Shown here piece by piece: positions 41,993 through 51,316 of a stretch of DNA of 64,000 nt. The position numbers and the translations under genes are program-made. The notes under the pieces are model-generated. The model did no database searches. It was not told where the DNA came from and worked only from the letters and a program-made list of their open reading frames with translations. How positions within the stretch are numbered: position 1 is the stretch's first letter; the number at the start of each line of letters is the position of its first letter. Origin of the DNA: Bacteroidota bacterium (GTDB taxonomy: Bacteria; Bacteroidota; Ignavibacteria; Tepidaquicellales; Tepidaquicellaceae); the NCBI GenBank assembly GCA_018266835.1, contig JAFDZP010000002.1, positions 510,419 to 574,418 on the forward strand, given 5' to 3'.

Positions 41993-42059
41993 TTGACAAC
42001 GCAAGTAGTTTTCCTTATTTTGTAAGGTATATTAATTAAATTACCTTATTTTATTAGGT
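41993..42059 (+). promoter_or_regulatory. Promoter of the Lrp/AsnC gene with two palindromic operators
   Basis: TTGACA (41993-41998) and TATTTT (42016-42021), spacer 17. Operator 1: CCTTA-N5-TAAGG (42013-42027), covering the -10 box. Operator 2: ACCTTA-N5-TTAGGT (42043-42059), one mismatched pair, ending at the start codon. The two centres are 31 bases apart, about three helical turns. Confidence 0.6.
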
Positions 42060-42563
42060 TTGACAATTTCTAAACTTCACGAAGATATTAAGCTTGATGC
42101 GATTGACTACTCGATATTAAGCGAGCTTCAGAAAAATGCTCATATAAAAAGAAATGAACTTGCCGAAAAAATAGGGTTATCTCTTCCTTCAACAATAGAC
42201 AGAATATACAAGCTCGAAAACCACGGCTATATAAATTCTTACACAGCTGTTTTAAATCATAAGAAATTACACTTCGATATTACGGGATTTATATTTGTTG
42301 TAAGCGAATCATCCAAACATTACACAAGCTTTATTGAACACTGCCAGAACACTAAAGAAATTTTAGAATGCCACTCAATTACAGGTGAAGGTTCGCACGT
42401 ATTAAAAATCAGAACAGAGAATACAACTACATTGGAAAAACTGTTATCGAAGATTCAGTCATGGCAGGGTGTGAAATCCACCCGTACAAGTATTGTGCTC
42501 AGCACGTTAAAGGAAACACTTAACTTAGATATACATTACAAAAACGGAACAAAGACTCACTAA
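42060..42563 (+). CDS. Lrp/AsnC-family transcriptional regulator
   Basis: 167 residues beginning at TTG. The N-terminal helix-turn-helix (DAIDYSILSELQKNAHIKRNELAEKIGLS then LPSTIDRIYKLENHGYI) is split from the C-terminal ligand-binding RAM domain (about 75-155) by a short linker. The RAM domain keeps the CHSITGEGSHVLKIRT glycine turn. Lrp/AsnC proteins sense amino acids as octamers or tetramers. The next gene, 38 bases on, is glnA, so control of glutamine synthesis is likely. Two palindromes at its own promoter suggest autoregulation. TTG fits because upstream in-frame ATG is absent and operator 2 ends there. Confidence 0.9.
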   Translation: MTISKLHEDIKLDAIDYSILSELQKNAHIKRNELAEKIGLSLPSTIDRIYKLENHGYINSYTAVLNHKKLHFDITGFIFVVSESSKHYTSFIEHCQNTKEILECHSITGEGSHVLKIRTENTTTLEKLLSKIQSWQGVKSTRTSIVLSTLKETLNLDIHYKNGTKTH

Positions 42564-42601
42564 AAAATATTAACTAAATCTATAAATTAAATATAACCCA
42601 A

Positions 42602-44047
42602 ATGGCCTCAGCAGAACAACACAAAGAAAAGCTTGCAAAGATAGGCGATGTCTTCAAGCTCATCAAAGACAAAGATATCAAAATGATTGACTTCAGATTT
42701 ACCGATATGGTTGGCGGTTGGCAGCATTTTTCAGTGCCTACACACAGACTTACAGAAGAAAGTTTTTATGAAGGATTCGGATTCGACGGTTCATCTATCA
42801 GAGGATGGAAACAAATCAATGAATCAGATATGCTTGTTATGCCTGATCCTACAACTGCACAAGTTGACCCTTTCATTAAGGTCACAACACTCAGCATGAT
42901 CTGTGATATCTTCGATCCTATCTCAAAGCAATATTATGATATGGACCCAAGATACGTATGTAAAAAGGCTTTGGAATATTTGCAATCAACAGGTATTGCT
43001 GACTCTGTTTTCTTCGGACCTGAAGCAGAATTTTTTATCTTAGATCACGTTGCTTACAATGTAAATGAATATTCAAGCTGGTATAAAATTGACTCAGTAG
43101 AAGGTTTCTGGAATACAGGAACTGAACACGAAGCAAACCTTGGACATAAAATCAGAATTAAAGAAGGTTACTTCCCTGTTCCTCCTGCAGATTCTACCAA
43201 TGATTTAAGAAATGAAATGGTTGTGAACTTAATGAATGCAGGCATCGATGTTGAAACACAGCATCACGAAGTTGCAACTGCAGGTCAGGCTGAAATTGAT
43301 TTCAAATACTGCCCTATGCTTAAGTGCGCAGACGATTTACAGATGTTCAAATACGTTGTAAAGAATACTGCAAAGGCTGCAGGTAAGACTGCTACATTTA
43401 TGCCAAAGCCGATCTTCGGTGATAACGGAAGCGGTATGCATACACACATCAGCTTATGGAAAGACGGAAAACCGCTTTTCGCAGGTGATAAATATGCTGG
43501 CTTAAGTGAAATGGCATTACATTTCATAGGAGGATTATTGAAACACGCTCCTGCTTTGCTTGCTATTACAAACCCTACAACAAATTCATACAAGAGATTA
43601 GTACCGGGTTATGAAGCACCTGTAAATCTTGTTTACTCTATGAGAAACAGAAGCGCTGCAATAAGAATCCCTATGTACTCGGATAATCCGAAAGCAAAGA
43701 GAGTTGAATTCAGATGTCCCGATGGTTCTGCAAATCCTTACTTGGCATTCAGCGCATTATTGCTTGCAGGTATTGATGGTATATTGAATAAAATTGATCC
43801 GGGTCAGCCGATGGATAAAGATGTTTATCATTTAAGCGCAGTTGAAGCAGCAAAGATAAATCATGCACCTGATTCTTTAAGAAACGCTTTACAGAACTTA
43901 GCAAAAGACCATGAGTTCTTAAAAGCAGGAAATGTATTTACTCAGGAATTTGTTGATACATGGATTGATTATAAAATGAATAAAGAGGTAAAAGAAGTTC
44001 AGTTGAGACCTCATCCGTTTGAATTCCATTTATACTACGAAGTATAA
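42602..44047 (+). CDS. glnA: Glutamine synthetase type I
   Basis: 481 residues. Signatures: the beta-grasp loop FGFDGSSIRGWKQINESDM (about 58-77), GPEAEFFI metal ligands, the ATP-binding NGSGMHTHISLWKDG (about 277), NPTTNSYKRLVPGYEAP (about 320) and RVEFRCPDGSANPYLAF (about 362). The enzyme joins ammonia to glutamate with ATP. A Tyr in DKDVYHLS lies near the site that is adenylylated in GSI-beta enzymes, but the surrounding sequence differs, so I cannot say it is modified. Probably co-transcribed with the Lrp-type gene upstream. Confidence 0.97.
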   Translation: MASAEQHKEKLAKIGDVFKLIKDKDIKMIDFRFTDMVGGWQHFSVPTHRLTEESFYEGFGFDGSSIRGWKQINESDMLVMPDPTTAQVDPFIKVTTLSMICDIFDPISKQYYDMDPRYVCKKALEYLQSTGIADSVFFGPEAEFFILDHVAYNVNEYSSWYKIDSVEGFWNTGTEHEANLGHKIRIKEGYFPVPPADSTNDLRNEMVVNLMNAGIDVETQHHEVATAGQAEIDFKYCPMLKCADDLQMFKYVVKNTAKAAGKTATFMPKPIFGDNGSGMHTHISLWKDGKPLFAGDKYAGLSEMALHFIGGLLKHAPALLAITNPTTNSYKRLVPGYEAPVNLVYSMRNRSAAIRIPMYSDNPKAKRVEFRCPDGSANPYLAFSALLLAGIDGILNKIDPGQPMDKDVYHLSAVEAAKINHAPDSLRNALQNLAKDHEFLKAGNVFTQEFVDTWIDYKMNKEVKEVQLRPHPFEFHLYYEV

Positions 44048-44074
44048 TAAATAAAGTATAATTCGTAAATAAAG

Positions 44075-44107
44075 ACCCGGTGAGATTAATTTTTCTTCGG
44101 GTTTTTT
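44075..44107 (+). terminator. Candidate terminator of glnA
   Basis: ACCCG (44075-44079) pairs with CGGGT (44098-44102), followed by a T-run to 44107. The stem is short, the loop large (18 bases). Confidence 0.5.
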
Positions 44108-44248
44108 GTTAACACAGATTTCTATGATTGCTATGATGACACTGATAAAACAAATTGCCCATATAGCATTATTAAAATCGTAACTCCCACCTTCCCGAAA
44201 TTAACGGGAACTTATTTCTATCAGCCAAGTATCAATAGAAAAAAAGTT

Positions 44249-45178
44249 ATGAAAACTCCAAAACTATTTTTCATACTCTCCCTTACAATTTTACTGCCGC
44301 TTTTTTCCTGCGGGAAGTTCACAGATAAAACAGCCGGCAATAATTCCAATGATGATACAAAACTATCAGTAACAAACCCTCCTGTTAATGATCCTGGTAC
44401 AGATAAAGTAAAGATGAAAGATTTATCCGTGCAAAAGGAATTTAAAAAGGATAGTGATTTCAGGCAAGTTTCAGATGTTCTCGATGTTGTAAACAGAATG
44501 GTAATAAAAACCGGAACCATGAATCTTGAGACAGAAAAATATGACGAGAGCATAAATCAGATCAGTGACTACGTTAAGAAGGCGGGAGGATTTATTACAA
44601 ACTCAAGCTCACAGGTAAATGCTTCAGGTAAAAAGCAGGGAGCTATAACTATAAGAATTACCTCTGATAAATATGATGCGATGGTTAAGGATATGAGTAA
44701 CTTTGGAAAAGTCCTGAACTCACAGATAAACGGAAGCGATGTTACCTCTGAATATATTGACTTGCAGGCTAGAATGAATACACAAGGCGAGCTTGAAAAA
44801 AGATTACTCACTTTGTTAAATGATAAGACTGCAAAATTAATTGATGTAGTTTCTGTCGAAGAAAAGCTCGCATCGGTAAGAGAAAGTATTGAAAAGATTC
44901 AGGGAAGAATGAAGTTCTTAAAAAATCAGACTGACTTTTCCACACTTACTGTTTCAGTTTACGAGCCCTCTTTAATGACAACTTCCAGCGGCGGCGGATT
45001 TTTCTACGAGATTGGAAGAGGGTTCAGTAAAGGACTTAAAGGATTTACGGAAATTCTGTCAGGCATGATTACATTCTTCATAGCATTAATGCCGGTAGTG
45101 ATTTTATTATTAATTTTAGCTTACATAGCAATTTTGATCTACAAAAAATCAAAGGCAAGAAAACTTAAAACTGCTTAA
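44249..45178 (+). CDS. DUF4349 lipoprotein
   Basis: 309 residues. A lipobox (LLPLFSCGKF, Cys near 21) is followed by a linker and the DUF4349 domain (about 85-260): RMVIKTGTMNLETEKYDESI, GGFITNSSSQ, ITIRITSDKYDAMVKDM, and a central coiled coil (QARMNTQGELEKRLLTLL then VVSVEEKLASVRESIEKIQG). It ends in a transmembrane helix and short basic tail. Family function is unknown; an envelope location is expected. It stands alone between glnA and a structured intergenic region. Confidence 0.9.
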   Translation: MKTPKLFFILSLTILLPLFSCGKFTDKTAGNNSNDDTKLSVTNPPVNDPGTDKVKMKDLSVQKEFKKDSDFRQVSDVLDVVNRMVIKTGTMNLETEKYDESINQISDYVKKAGGFITNSSSQVNASGKKQGAITIRITSDKYDAMVKDMSNFGKVLNSQINGSDVTSEYIDLQARMNTQGELEKRLLTLLNDKTAKLIDVVSVEEKLASVRESIEKIQGRMKFLKNQTDFSTLTVSVYEPSLMTTSSGGGFFYEIGRGFSKGLKGFTEILSGMITFFIALMPVVILLLILAYIAILIYKKSKARKLKTA

Positions 45179-45210
45179 ATAATTTTAACACCTCTATTTT
45201 CCTTCATAAT

Positions 45211-45258
45211 CCTTCCTGAGTAATTGCAGCCGTTTGAGAGCGGAAAAACTCAGGAGGG
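45211..45258 (+). other. Strong hairpin downstream of the DUF4349 gene
   Basis: 11-base stem CCTTCCTGAGT (45211-45221) with 45248-45258, one G-U pair, enclosing a smaller CCGTT/AGCGG stem. A mixed T-rich stretch follows (CATTTCTTTTAT). It could terminate the lipoprotein transcript or fold in the leader of the radical SAM gene. Confidence 0.6.
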
Positions 45259-45338
45259 CATTTCTTTTATACCGTATTATTTTATACCTTTTTTATTTAT
45301 GGTATTTATTGTAAATTTCTCTAAGAAAATTTAGGGGC

Positions 45339-46394
45339 TTGAAAGATTTTAAAGGAAGAGGAACGGATATAAATCCCGGTAACAGATTTATAAATGTGAA
45401 ATTAGAAGTTCTCGATGAATATCTTGAACATACCAAAGACGAGGATGAAGGAAGACCGGTAACTGAATTCATCAATGACAACTCGAAAAGCATTTTATCA
45501 AAAAATGACAGTCCTGATTTAGGATTTGAATACAGCATAAATCCTTACCGCGGTTGCGAGCATGGCTGCATTTATTGTTATGCTAGACCTACTCACGAGT
45601 ATCTTGGATTTTCCTCAGGTCTGGATTTTGAGACTAAGATAATGGTGAAAAAAGATGCGCCGGAATTACTTGAAAAAGGATTTCAAGGCAAGAGCTATAT
45701 TCCACAAGTAATAGTTCTTTCAGGAAACACTGACTGTTATCAGCCTGTCGAAAGAAAATTGCAAATCACAAGAAGGCTTCTTGAAGTATTTTTGAAATAC
45801 AAGAATCCCGTCGGCATCATAACTAAAAACTCGCTCATTGAAAGAGATTTAGATATTCTTACCGAATTACATAATTTAAATTTAGTAGGAGTAACAATTT
45901 CAATTCCAACGCTCAATAAAGAAATTGCAAGTGTTATGGAACCCAGAACATCAACACCTTCCAGAAGATTACAGACAGTAGAAAATTTATCCAAAGCAGG
46001 AATATTTGTGAATGTAAATATTGCTCCTGTAATACCGGGTTTAACAGATGATACTATTCCGTTTGTTATAAAATCTGCAGCAGATGCAGGCGCGAAAAGT
46101 GTTGCCAGAGTAATCCTGCGATTGCCATGGCAGAATAAAGAACTATTCACAAACTGGGTTAATCAGAATTTTCCCGATAGAGCAAGCAAAATTTTGAACA
46201 GAGTTAAAAGTTTAAGAGGCGGAGAGCTTTACAATTCCGACTGGGGAACACGAATGCGAGGAGAAGGAGAATGGGCAGAGACGGTTAAACAGATTTTTAA
46301 GATCAACTCTCAGAAATATAATCTTAATAAAGAACACGCAGGTTTAAGAACAGATTTATTTGATAGAAATCCTGAACAGGAAAAATTGTTTTAG
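45339..46394 (+). CDS. PA0069-type radical SAM protein (spore-photoproduct-lyase-like)
   Basis: 351 residues, beginning at TTG. The SAM cluster motif is SINPYRGCEHGCIYCYARPT (Cys-x3-Cys-x2-Cys; about residue 70). VIVLSGNTDCYQPVE, VGIITKNSLIERDLDIL and ISIPTLNKEIASVMEP follow as barrel strands. The family is related to spore photoproduct lyase but its substrate is not established. The TTG was chosen because no upstream ATG is in frame; the AGGGG just before it is too close for a normal ribosome-binding site, so the start is uncertain. Its 3' end overlaps the convergent membrane gene by 4 bases. Confidence 0.85.
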   Translation: MKDFKGRGTDINPGNRFINVKLEVLDEYLEHTKDEDEGRPVTEFINDNSKSILSKNDSPDLGFEYSINPYRGCEHGCIYCYARPTHEYLGFSSGLDFETKIMVKKDAPELLEKGFQGKSYIPQVIVLSGNTDCYQPVERKLQITRRLLEVFLKYKNPVGIITKNSLIERDLDILTELHNLNLVGVTISIPTLNKEIASVMEPRTSTPSRRLQTVENLSKAGIFVNVNIAPVIPGLTDDTIPFVIKSAADAGAKSVARVILRLPWQNKELFTNWVNQNFPDRASKILNRVKSLRGGELYNSDWGTRMRGEGEWAETVKQIFKINSQKYNLNKEHAGLRTDLFDRNPEQEKLF

Positions 46395-46960
46395 GAAGCC
46401 CACAATTTCCAGGAATCCGGCAATTGGAGAAAGATACTGTATTGAATAAAGTATATAATCATTGCAATGAAAAGGAAAAGTAACATTATAATGCTTGCGA
46501 ATTTTAACTTCTTTAACAATATATAAGATATTGTCATTGATAACCACATACTCGGTGCAATAAGAAAAGTATTTAAAGCTTGTTTATCTCTGACTTCGCC
46601 GTAATAAAAAGTAGAACCAAAATATAATTCATACCATACCAAACAAACTATTGATAGACTTAAAAGCAAAAGTAAAATTAATGATAATTTATATGGAGGT
46701 TCTTTTTTTATAAAGATATAAATTATATTAATAAGAAATACAGCAGACATAATTAACAAAAAAACTATTTTGAAATTGTAGATATTTCTAATAGTTTCAT
46801 TTTGCATGTATTTATAATATGGTTCAAAAACAAATGGAGAATTAAGATCTGCAACATTTACAAATACAGACAATAATAATAAAAAGCAAAACAATGAGTA
46901 CGGTATTAAATGAAATACGTTGTATTCGCTTTTAAATTCTTTGAACCAATAATAAATCAT
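46391..46960 (-). CDS. Membrane protein of unknown function
   Basis: 189 residues with about five hydrophobic helices (20-38, 62-85, 92-110, 130-148, 155-175). No family recognised. Its ATG shares one base with the stop of the UPF0145 gene, so the two are translated together. Its 3' end overlaps the convergent radical SAM gene. Composition (Ile, Leu, Phe, Tyr) is that of an inner-membrane protein. Confidence 0.65.
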   Translation of the reverse strand: MIYYWFKEFKSEYNVFHLIPYSLFCFLLLLSVFVNVADLNSPFVFEPYYKYMQNETIRNIYNFKIVFLLIMSAVFLINIIYIFIKKEPPYKLSLILLLLLSLSIVCLVWYELYFGSTFYYGEVRDKQALNTFLIAPSMWLSMTISYILLKKLKFASIIMLLFLFIAMIIYFIQYSIFLQLPDSWKLWAS

Positions 46961-47289
46961 TATGCAGCTTCTATCACAACTGCAGTACCGTATGCAAGCA
47001 CTTCTGTTACTCCCTGCATAACTTCATTTGCATCGTATCTCATGCCAATAATTCCGTTTGCACCTATTTCTTCCGCATGTTTAATCATAATATCAAAAGC
47101 TTCCTGACGCGCATGTTCGCAAAGTTCTGTATATAAAGTTATGTTACCGCCTGCTAAAGTCTGAAATGCAGCACCGATGTTTGCAAAGAAATTTCTTGAA
47201 CGCACTGTAATTCCTCTTACTATACCAAGCTGTCTTGTAATTTTACATCCGTGAATTTCAAAAGAAGTTGTAATAAATCTTGTATCCAT
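46960..47289 (-). CDS. UPF0145 (YbjQ-like) protein
   Basis: 109 residues. Signature elements of the UPF0145/YbjQ family: ITTSFEIHGCKITRQLGIVRGITV, RSRNFFANIGAAFQTLAGGNI, YTELCEHARQEAFDIMIKHA and GANGIIGMRYDANEV (each a separate block here). The proteins form beta-rich oligomers; the function is unsettled. It starts a two-gene unit with a small membrane protein. Confidence 0.9.
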   Translation of the reverse strand: MDTRFITTSFEIHGCKITRQLGIVRGITVRSRNFFANIGAAFQTLAGGNITLYTELCEHARQEAFDIMIKHAEEIGANGIIGMRYDANEVMQGVTEVLAYGTAVVIEAA

Positions 47290-47349
47290 TTTTTATTGCA
47301 ATTTAATTGTGAGATACGATTAATATATTAAATATCTACAAAAAAATTT

Positions 47350-47760
47350 ATGTCATTAAAAGTTTCTATTTTTTCGTTCGGCTATAATAAAAGCGGACTG
47401 CCTGCCGACCAAAGCGGTAACGGAGGCGGATTTATATTTGATTGCAGGTTCATGCATAACCCCGGAAGGCTTGAAGAATTCAAATTCAAAACAGGAAAAG
47501 AGGAAGATGTGATTCAGTTTATAGAAAATCAAACTTTAATGCCTCAGTTTCTTGAAAGCGTTTTCAAAATAATTGATATGGCAGTGGATAATTATATCGA
47601 AAGAAATTTTTCCAGTTTATTGATCGGATTTGGCTGCACAGGCGGACAGCATCGTTCCGTATATGCAAGCGAATCATTAGCCAAACACATACACAAAAAA
47701 TATCCCACTGTATCCTTAGAAATAACTCATAGAGAATTAGGACTTGTAGAGAACTTCTAA
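47350..47760 (+). CDS. RapZ C-terminal-domain protein, stand-alone
   Basis: 136 residues that match only the C-terminal RNA-binding domain of RapZ: VSIFSFGYNKSGLP, FIFDCRFMHNPGR, IERNFSSLLIGFGCTGGQHRSV and LEITHRELGL. The ATPase half of RapZ (Walker A at the N-terminus) is absent, and no such gene precedes it. In E. coli this domain binds the small RNA GlmZ; in other phyla the stand-alone form has no known role. First gene of a plus-strand run with an MFS transporter 12 bases downstream. Confidence 0.85.
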   Translation: MSLKVSIFSFGYNKSGLPADQSGNGGGFIFDCRFMHNPGRLEEFKFKTGKEEDVIQFIENQTLMPQFLESVFKIIDMAVDNYIERNFSSLLIGFGCTGGQHRSVYASESLAKHIHKKYPTVSLEITHRELGLVENF

Positions 47761-47772
47761 AATATTTTAATC

Positions 47773-49050
47773 TTGAAAATAGAGAAATATAACTCATTAG
47801 AAGAACGTCAGCTTGAAAAGAAAACATTTCGTCTTCATCTTATATCTCAATTTTTTAACGGAATTTCATTGGGCATCCTGCTCTTGCAGGAAGTCATTTT
47901 AAAAAAATCTCTCGAAGCCAGTAACTTTGAAGTTACTGTTCTTATTTTCATGACCAGCATGGCTTTTCTCTTCTCTATTTACGGAGCAGAGATTATCAAC
48001 CGTGCATCAAGACCGGGACTGACTGCTTTTCTTATTGGCAGTTCAGGTAAGTTATTTTTGTTTTTAATTCCCATATTTGATTCCCCCTTCATTTTTATTT
48101 TTGCAATTGCAGTAATGAGCATAATCGATTCATTATTATTACCAACCTGGAATATTGTTTACAAGCATAATTATACCGCGGAAAAAAGAAGTTCACTTTA
48201 TTCATATGCTTCAAGTCTCTCCACTGCCGCCCTGTTATTGATGGCAACTATCTTCGGATATTTTCTTGATTTCAATCACGATCTTTATAAGATATTATTC
48301 CCCGTCGCGGGAGTCCTTGGTATTCTGATGTATTTTAATTTGATGAAGATGCTGAATTTTTTCTTTAAAGAAGAAAAAGAAAAAGTTGAAAGAAATTTCA
48401 GAATGGATTTTTCATTACTGAAAGATATAATCATTTTACCCATAAGAAATTCAATCAGAATTTTAAAAACTAACAGAAGATTTTTAATATTTGAAATAAA
48501 TTTTTTTGTTTATGGAATGGCATTTATGATTGCAAGTCCTGCAATACCGGTTTTTCTTGTCGATGGTCTGAATCTGGCATATACTCCAATTTCATTTGCA
48601 AAGGGGTTAATTTTTCATTCTGCATTAATAATATTCACACCAATATCAGGAAAGTTTTTAGGAGTAAATAACCCTACTAAATTTTCCGGATATATGTTTT
48701 TACTCCTCATATTTTTCCCGTTATTTCTGCTTGCAGCTAAATATTTTCCCCTTTGGGGAGTCTACAACTCAACTGTTGAGATTCTTTTCTTCGCTTTCTT
48801 TTTATTTGGTACTGCAATGAGCGGAGTGACAATTGCATGGAATCTCAGCTCAATTTATTATGCACCGCACAATGAAGTTTCAAATTATCAGGCAGTGCAC
48901 GTTACACTTACCGGTGTACGCGGTTTATTCTCGCCCATTCTTGGTTATATAATAATGCAGGTGTTTTCATTGGAAGCTGCGTTGATTTTAGCCTCCCTTC
49001 TTTTTGGCACAGCAGGTATTTTAATGCTTATGGAAAGTAAAAGAACATAA
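47773..49050 (+). CDS. Major facilitator superfamily transporter
   Basis: 425 residues beginning at TTG, 12 predicted helices. MFS-like features: a first helix FFNGISLGILLLQEV, an intracellular EIINRASRPGLTAFLIGSSG loop after the second helix, a large central loop (about 200-235, EEKEKVERNFRMDFSLLKD) and symmetrical second half. Substrate unknown. The neighbouring propeller and YjbQ genes follow within 10 bases each, so the four genes form one operon. Confidence 0.8.
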   Translation: MKIEKYNSLEERQLEKKTFRLHLISQFFNGISLGILLLQEVILKKSLEASNFEVTVLIFMTSMAFLFSIYGAEIINRASRPGLTAFLIGSSGKLFLFLIPIFDSPFIFIFAIAVMSIIDSLLLPTWNIVYKHNYTAEKRSSLYSYASSLSTAALLLMATIFGYFLDFNHDLYKILFPVAGVLGILMYFNLMKMLNFFFKEEKEKVERNFRMDFSLLKDIIILPIRNSIRILKTNRRFLIFEINFFVYGMAFMIASPAIPVFLVDGLNLAYTPISFAKGLIFHSALIIFTPISGKFLGVNNPTKFSGYMFLLLIFFPLFLLAAKYFPLWGVYNSTVEILFFAFFLFGTAMSGVTIAWNLSSIYYAPHNEVSNYQAVHVTLTGVRGLFSPILGYIIMQVFSLEAALILASLLFGTAGILMLMESKRT

Positions 49051-49059
49051 CGCACATAT

Positions 49060-50118
49060 ATGAATCAATTGCTCAAAGTCCTTACTCCTCTTTTCCTGAT
49101 TATTGTATATATAGTGTTCACTACTTTATATAATAAAGCTATTGAACCGGTGCGGGGTTACCCTATCTGGATGAAGGATACAGCAGGAATGTATTCACAG
49201 CAAACTTCAGGTTTGTACTTTATTGGAAGAGTAGAAAAAAAGAAGTTTTTTTTAAGCGCAAATGATAATGGAAGAATAGATAGAATTTCAGTCGATGATT
49301 CATATTTTCCACCTAAATTTGATATTCAGGTTTTACATTTTGAAGTTTCTTCAACAGCTAAATATTTTCAAACACTTGCAAAGCTGGATTTTGAAGATAT
49401 TGTTTATGATAAACTAACGAATAAAATTTTTGTTTCAATAGAGGGAAATAGCGGTATAAATGATATGAACCCGCCTCAAATTACCACATCTAAAAAAACA
49501 GAACAAGTCTGTGAACTTTCATTCAACAAAACGATTCTTGATTGTGACACATTAAAAAACATTCGTAAAATTTCTATGCCTGATACTATTTTTAAGTACA
49601 CCAATGATAATATCGGGTTCGAAGGGATGGGAATTACGGACAATTACTTTTTTATGGGTCTGGAAAACATTACTGATGAAGATGGCCAGTTTTCCGATAG
49701 CACTTATTTATATATAGTCGGCAGAAAAACGAATGATGTAAAAGTAATTCCGAGTAAGTTATTTAATGCTAAGACAGTAACATCTCTTTGCGCAGTTGAT
49801 GATTATAATTTGTATGGTGTTGATCGTGATTCAAAAAAAATTTTTAACATTAAATTCAATAAGGATTTTACTATAAAAGAGGTAAAGTCACAACCATTTG
49901 AGCTTACAATGCCCGGACATACAGATATTTCAATGGAAAGAATGGCAGGTGTGGAAGCTATTGCATTAGATGATGAAGGATATATTTATACCGATATGGA
50001 CCCGTGGTCCGATTTATTCAGATCAAATTTTACTCCAAAGAATTTTTTTACTGCTGAAGACTTATGGTGTATTTCTAAGCTTGTTCCGGTTTTATATAAA
50101 TATAAAAATCCATTTTAA
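49060..50118 (+). CDS. Membrane-anchored or secreted beta-propeller-like protein
   Basis: 352 residues. An N-terminal hydrophobic anchor ([20 protein letters not shown]) precedes a domain of repeated beta strands with the pattern [52 protein letters not shown] and [13 protein letters not shown]. Asp/Glu-Gly and Glu-Asn pairs at strand ends resemble the phytase-like esterase propellers, but I cannot identify an active site. Assignment by pattern only. Operon neighbour of an MFS transporter and YjbQ. Confidence 0.5.
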   Translation: MNQLLKVLTPLFLIIVYIVFTTLYNKAIEPVRGYPIWMKDTAGMYSQQTSGLYFIGRVEKKKFFLSANDNGRIDRISVDDSYFPPKFDIQVLHFEVSSTAKYFQTLAKLDFEDIVYDKLTNKIFVSIEGNSGINDMNPPQITTSKKTEQVCELSFNKTILDCDTLKNIRKISMPDTIFKYTNDNIGFEGMGITDNYFFMGLENITDEDGQFSDSTYLYIVGRKTNDVKVIPSKLFNAKTVTSLCAVDDYNLYGVDRDSKKIFNIKFNKDFTIKEVKSQPFELTMPGHTDISMERMAGVEAIALDDEGYIYTDMDPWSDLFRSNFTPKNFFTAEDLWCISKLVPVLYKYKNPF

Positions 50119-50123
50119 TAAAT

Positions 50124-50540
50124 ATGAAAAGTTATCGTAAAGAGCTTTGGTTTGATATAAAAAACCGCAGAGAATTTATTAACATAACGCCAACAATGGA
50201 GAAGTGCCTTGCTGATAGCGGAATTAAAGAAGGTCTGTTGCTTTGTAATGCTATGCATATCACTTCAAGTATTTTTATAAATGATGATGAAAGCGGTCTG
50301 CATAATGATTTTGAAGTCTGGCTGGAAAAACTCGCTCCGGAAAAACCTTATTCACAATATAAACATAACAGTTACGAAGATAACGCCGATGCGCATTTAA
50401 AGAGAACAATAATGGGGCGTGAAGTAGTTATCGCAATAACAAACGGTAAAATGGATTTTGGTCCATGGGAACAGGTTTTCTATGGGGAGTTTGACGGTAA
50501 AAGAAAGAAAAGAGTTCTTGTAAAAATTATCGGTGAGTAG
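50124..50540 (+). CDS. yjbQ: YjbQ/UPF0047 family protein
   Basis: 138 residues. Conserved blocks: [19 protein letters not shown] with its Asn/His metal site, [22 protein letters not shown], and [13 protein letters not shown]. YjbQ proteins are small trimeric enzymes with reported weak thiamine-phosphate-synthase activity; the natural role is unclear. Last gene of the RapZ-C/MFS/propeller operon. Confidence 0.9.
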   Translation: MKSYRKELWFDIKNRREFINITPTMEKCLADSGIKEGLLLCNAMHITSSIFINDDESGLHNDFEVWLEKLAPEKPYSQYKHNSYEDNADAHLKRTIMGREVVIAITNGKMDFGPWEQVFYGEFDGKRKKRVLVKIIGE

Positions 50541-50551
50541 TGTAAACCTAT

Positions 50552-50580
50552 AAAAAAGAGGAGCTGTATACAACTCCTCT
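50552..50580 (-). terminator. Terminator of the DUF4412-like lipoprotein gene
   Basis: Stem AGAGGAG (50557-50563) with CTCCTCT (50574-50580); on the minus strand a run of six T follows. It lies 24 bases past the lipoprotein stop and may also serve the convergent yjbQ operon weakly. Confidence 0.8.
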
Positions 50581-50604
50581 CATTTGTTCTATTATTTTTA
50601 GAAA

Positions 50605-51285
50605 CTACTTTTTTAGTTTAGTCATTCCACTAACATCTGTGTATTCAATGTCTTTAGGCGGATCCATAGAAGCTTCACTAACATCAGCTTTCATTTCCAG
50701 ACTTGTTGCAGTCATAGTCATAGCAGGTGTGGATATTTTCATCGGTATAGCACCTTTCCATACAGAAATTTTTACGTCTTTACCAGTTTCGTAGATGTCA
50801 CATTCTTTTCCTAAAATTGTTTCAGTGCCAACTTTCTTTTTATCTTTGAGATAATCCATCATGTTGTTGTAATCAATATCTTTACCTTCCTTAGCTCCCT
50901 CTTCTCTGTATTTAGCAATGTCTATCTTCGTTCCCATTTTTTTACCCATCACATCCATTACCATATAGGCATATTTATCATCAAAATAATTATCTGTTTT
51001 CATTTTTGCCCCTTGTATATCCATTACTAAGTTCTGCATAAATCTCTTACCTTTTTTGTAAGTAGTGAGATCTCCTTTCACTTTTCCGGTAAGTTCATAT
51101 TTAATCGTAAAATCAGAAAGAGAGCTGACCTCTGTATTTCCTGATGATTCAGTTTTACTATCGGTTGATGTTTTAGTGTCGGAAGTTTTTGAATCGGTAG
51201 TAGTTGATTCTTTTTTTCCACATGAATAAAGACAGAACAAGGATAACACTATTATTACTATGGAAAATCTGTTAAAAGTTTTCAT
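50605..51285 (-). CDS. Lipoprotein with DUF4412-like domain
   Basis: 226 residues. A lipobox (SLFCLYSCGKKE) is followed by a Ser/Thr/Lys/Asp-rich linker (about 23-50) and then a beta-rich domain with LTTYKKGKRFMQNLVMD, AYMVMDVMGKKMGTKID and GKECDIYETGKDVKISVWKG, the last block typical of DUF4412/LolA-like proteins. Function unknown; outer-membrane or periplasmic location is likely. It lies just downstream of trxA but after the trxA terminator. Confidence 0.75.
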   Translation of the reverse strand: MKTFNRFSIVIIVLSLFCLYSCGKKESTTTDSKTSDTKTSTDSKTESSGNTEVSSLSDFTIKYELTGKVKGDLTTYKKGKRFMQNLVMDIQGAKMKTDNYFDDKYAYMVMDVMGKKMGTKIDIAKYREEGAKEGKDIDYNNMMDYLKDKKKVGTETILGKECDIYETGKDVKISVWKGAIPMKISTPAMTMTATSLEMKADVSEASMDPPKDIEYTDVSGMTKLKK

Positions 51286-51316
51286 AGAAGTGTTTTAAGT
51301 TAAGAAATGATATAGA

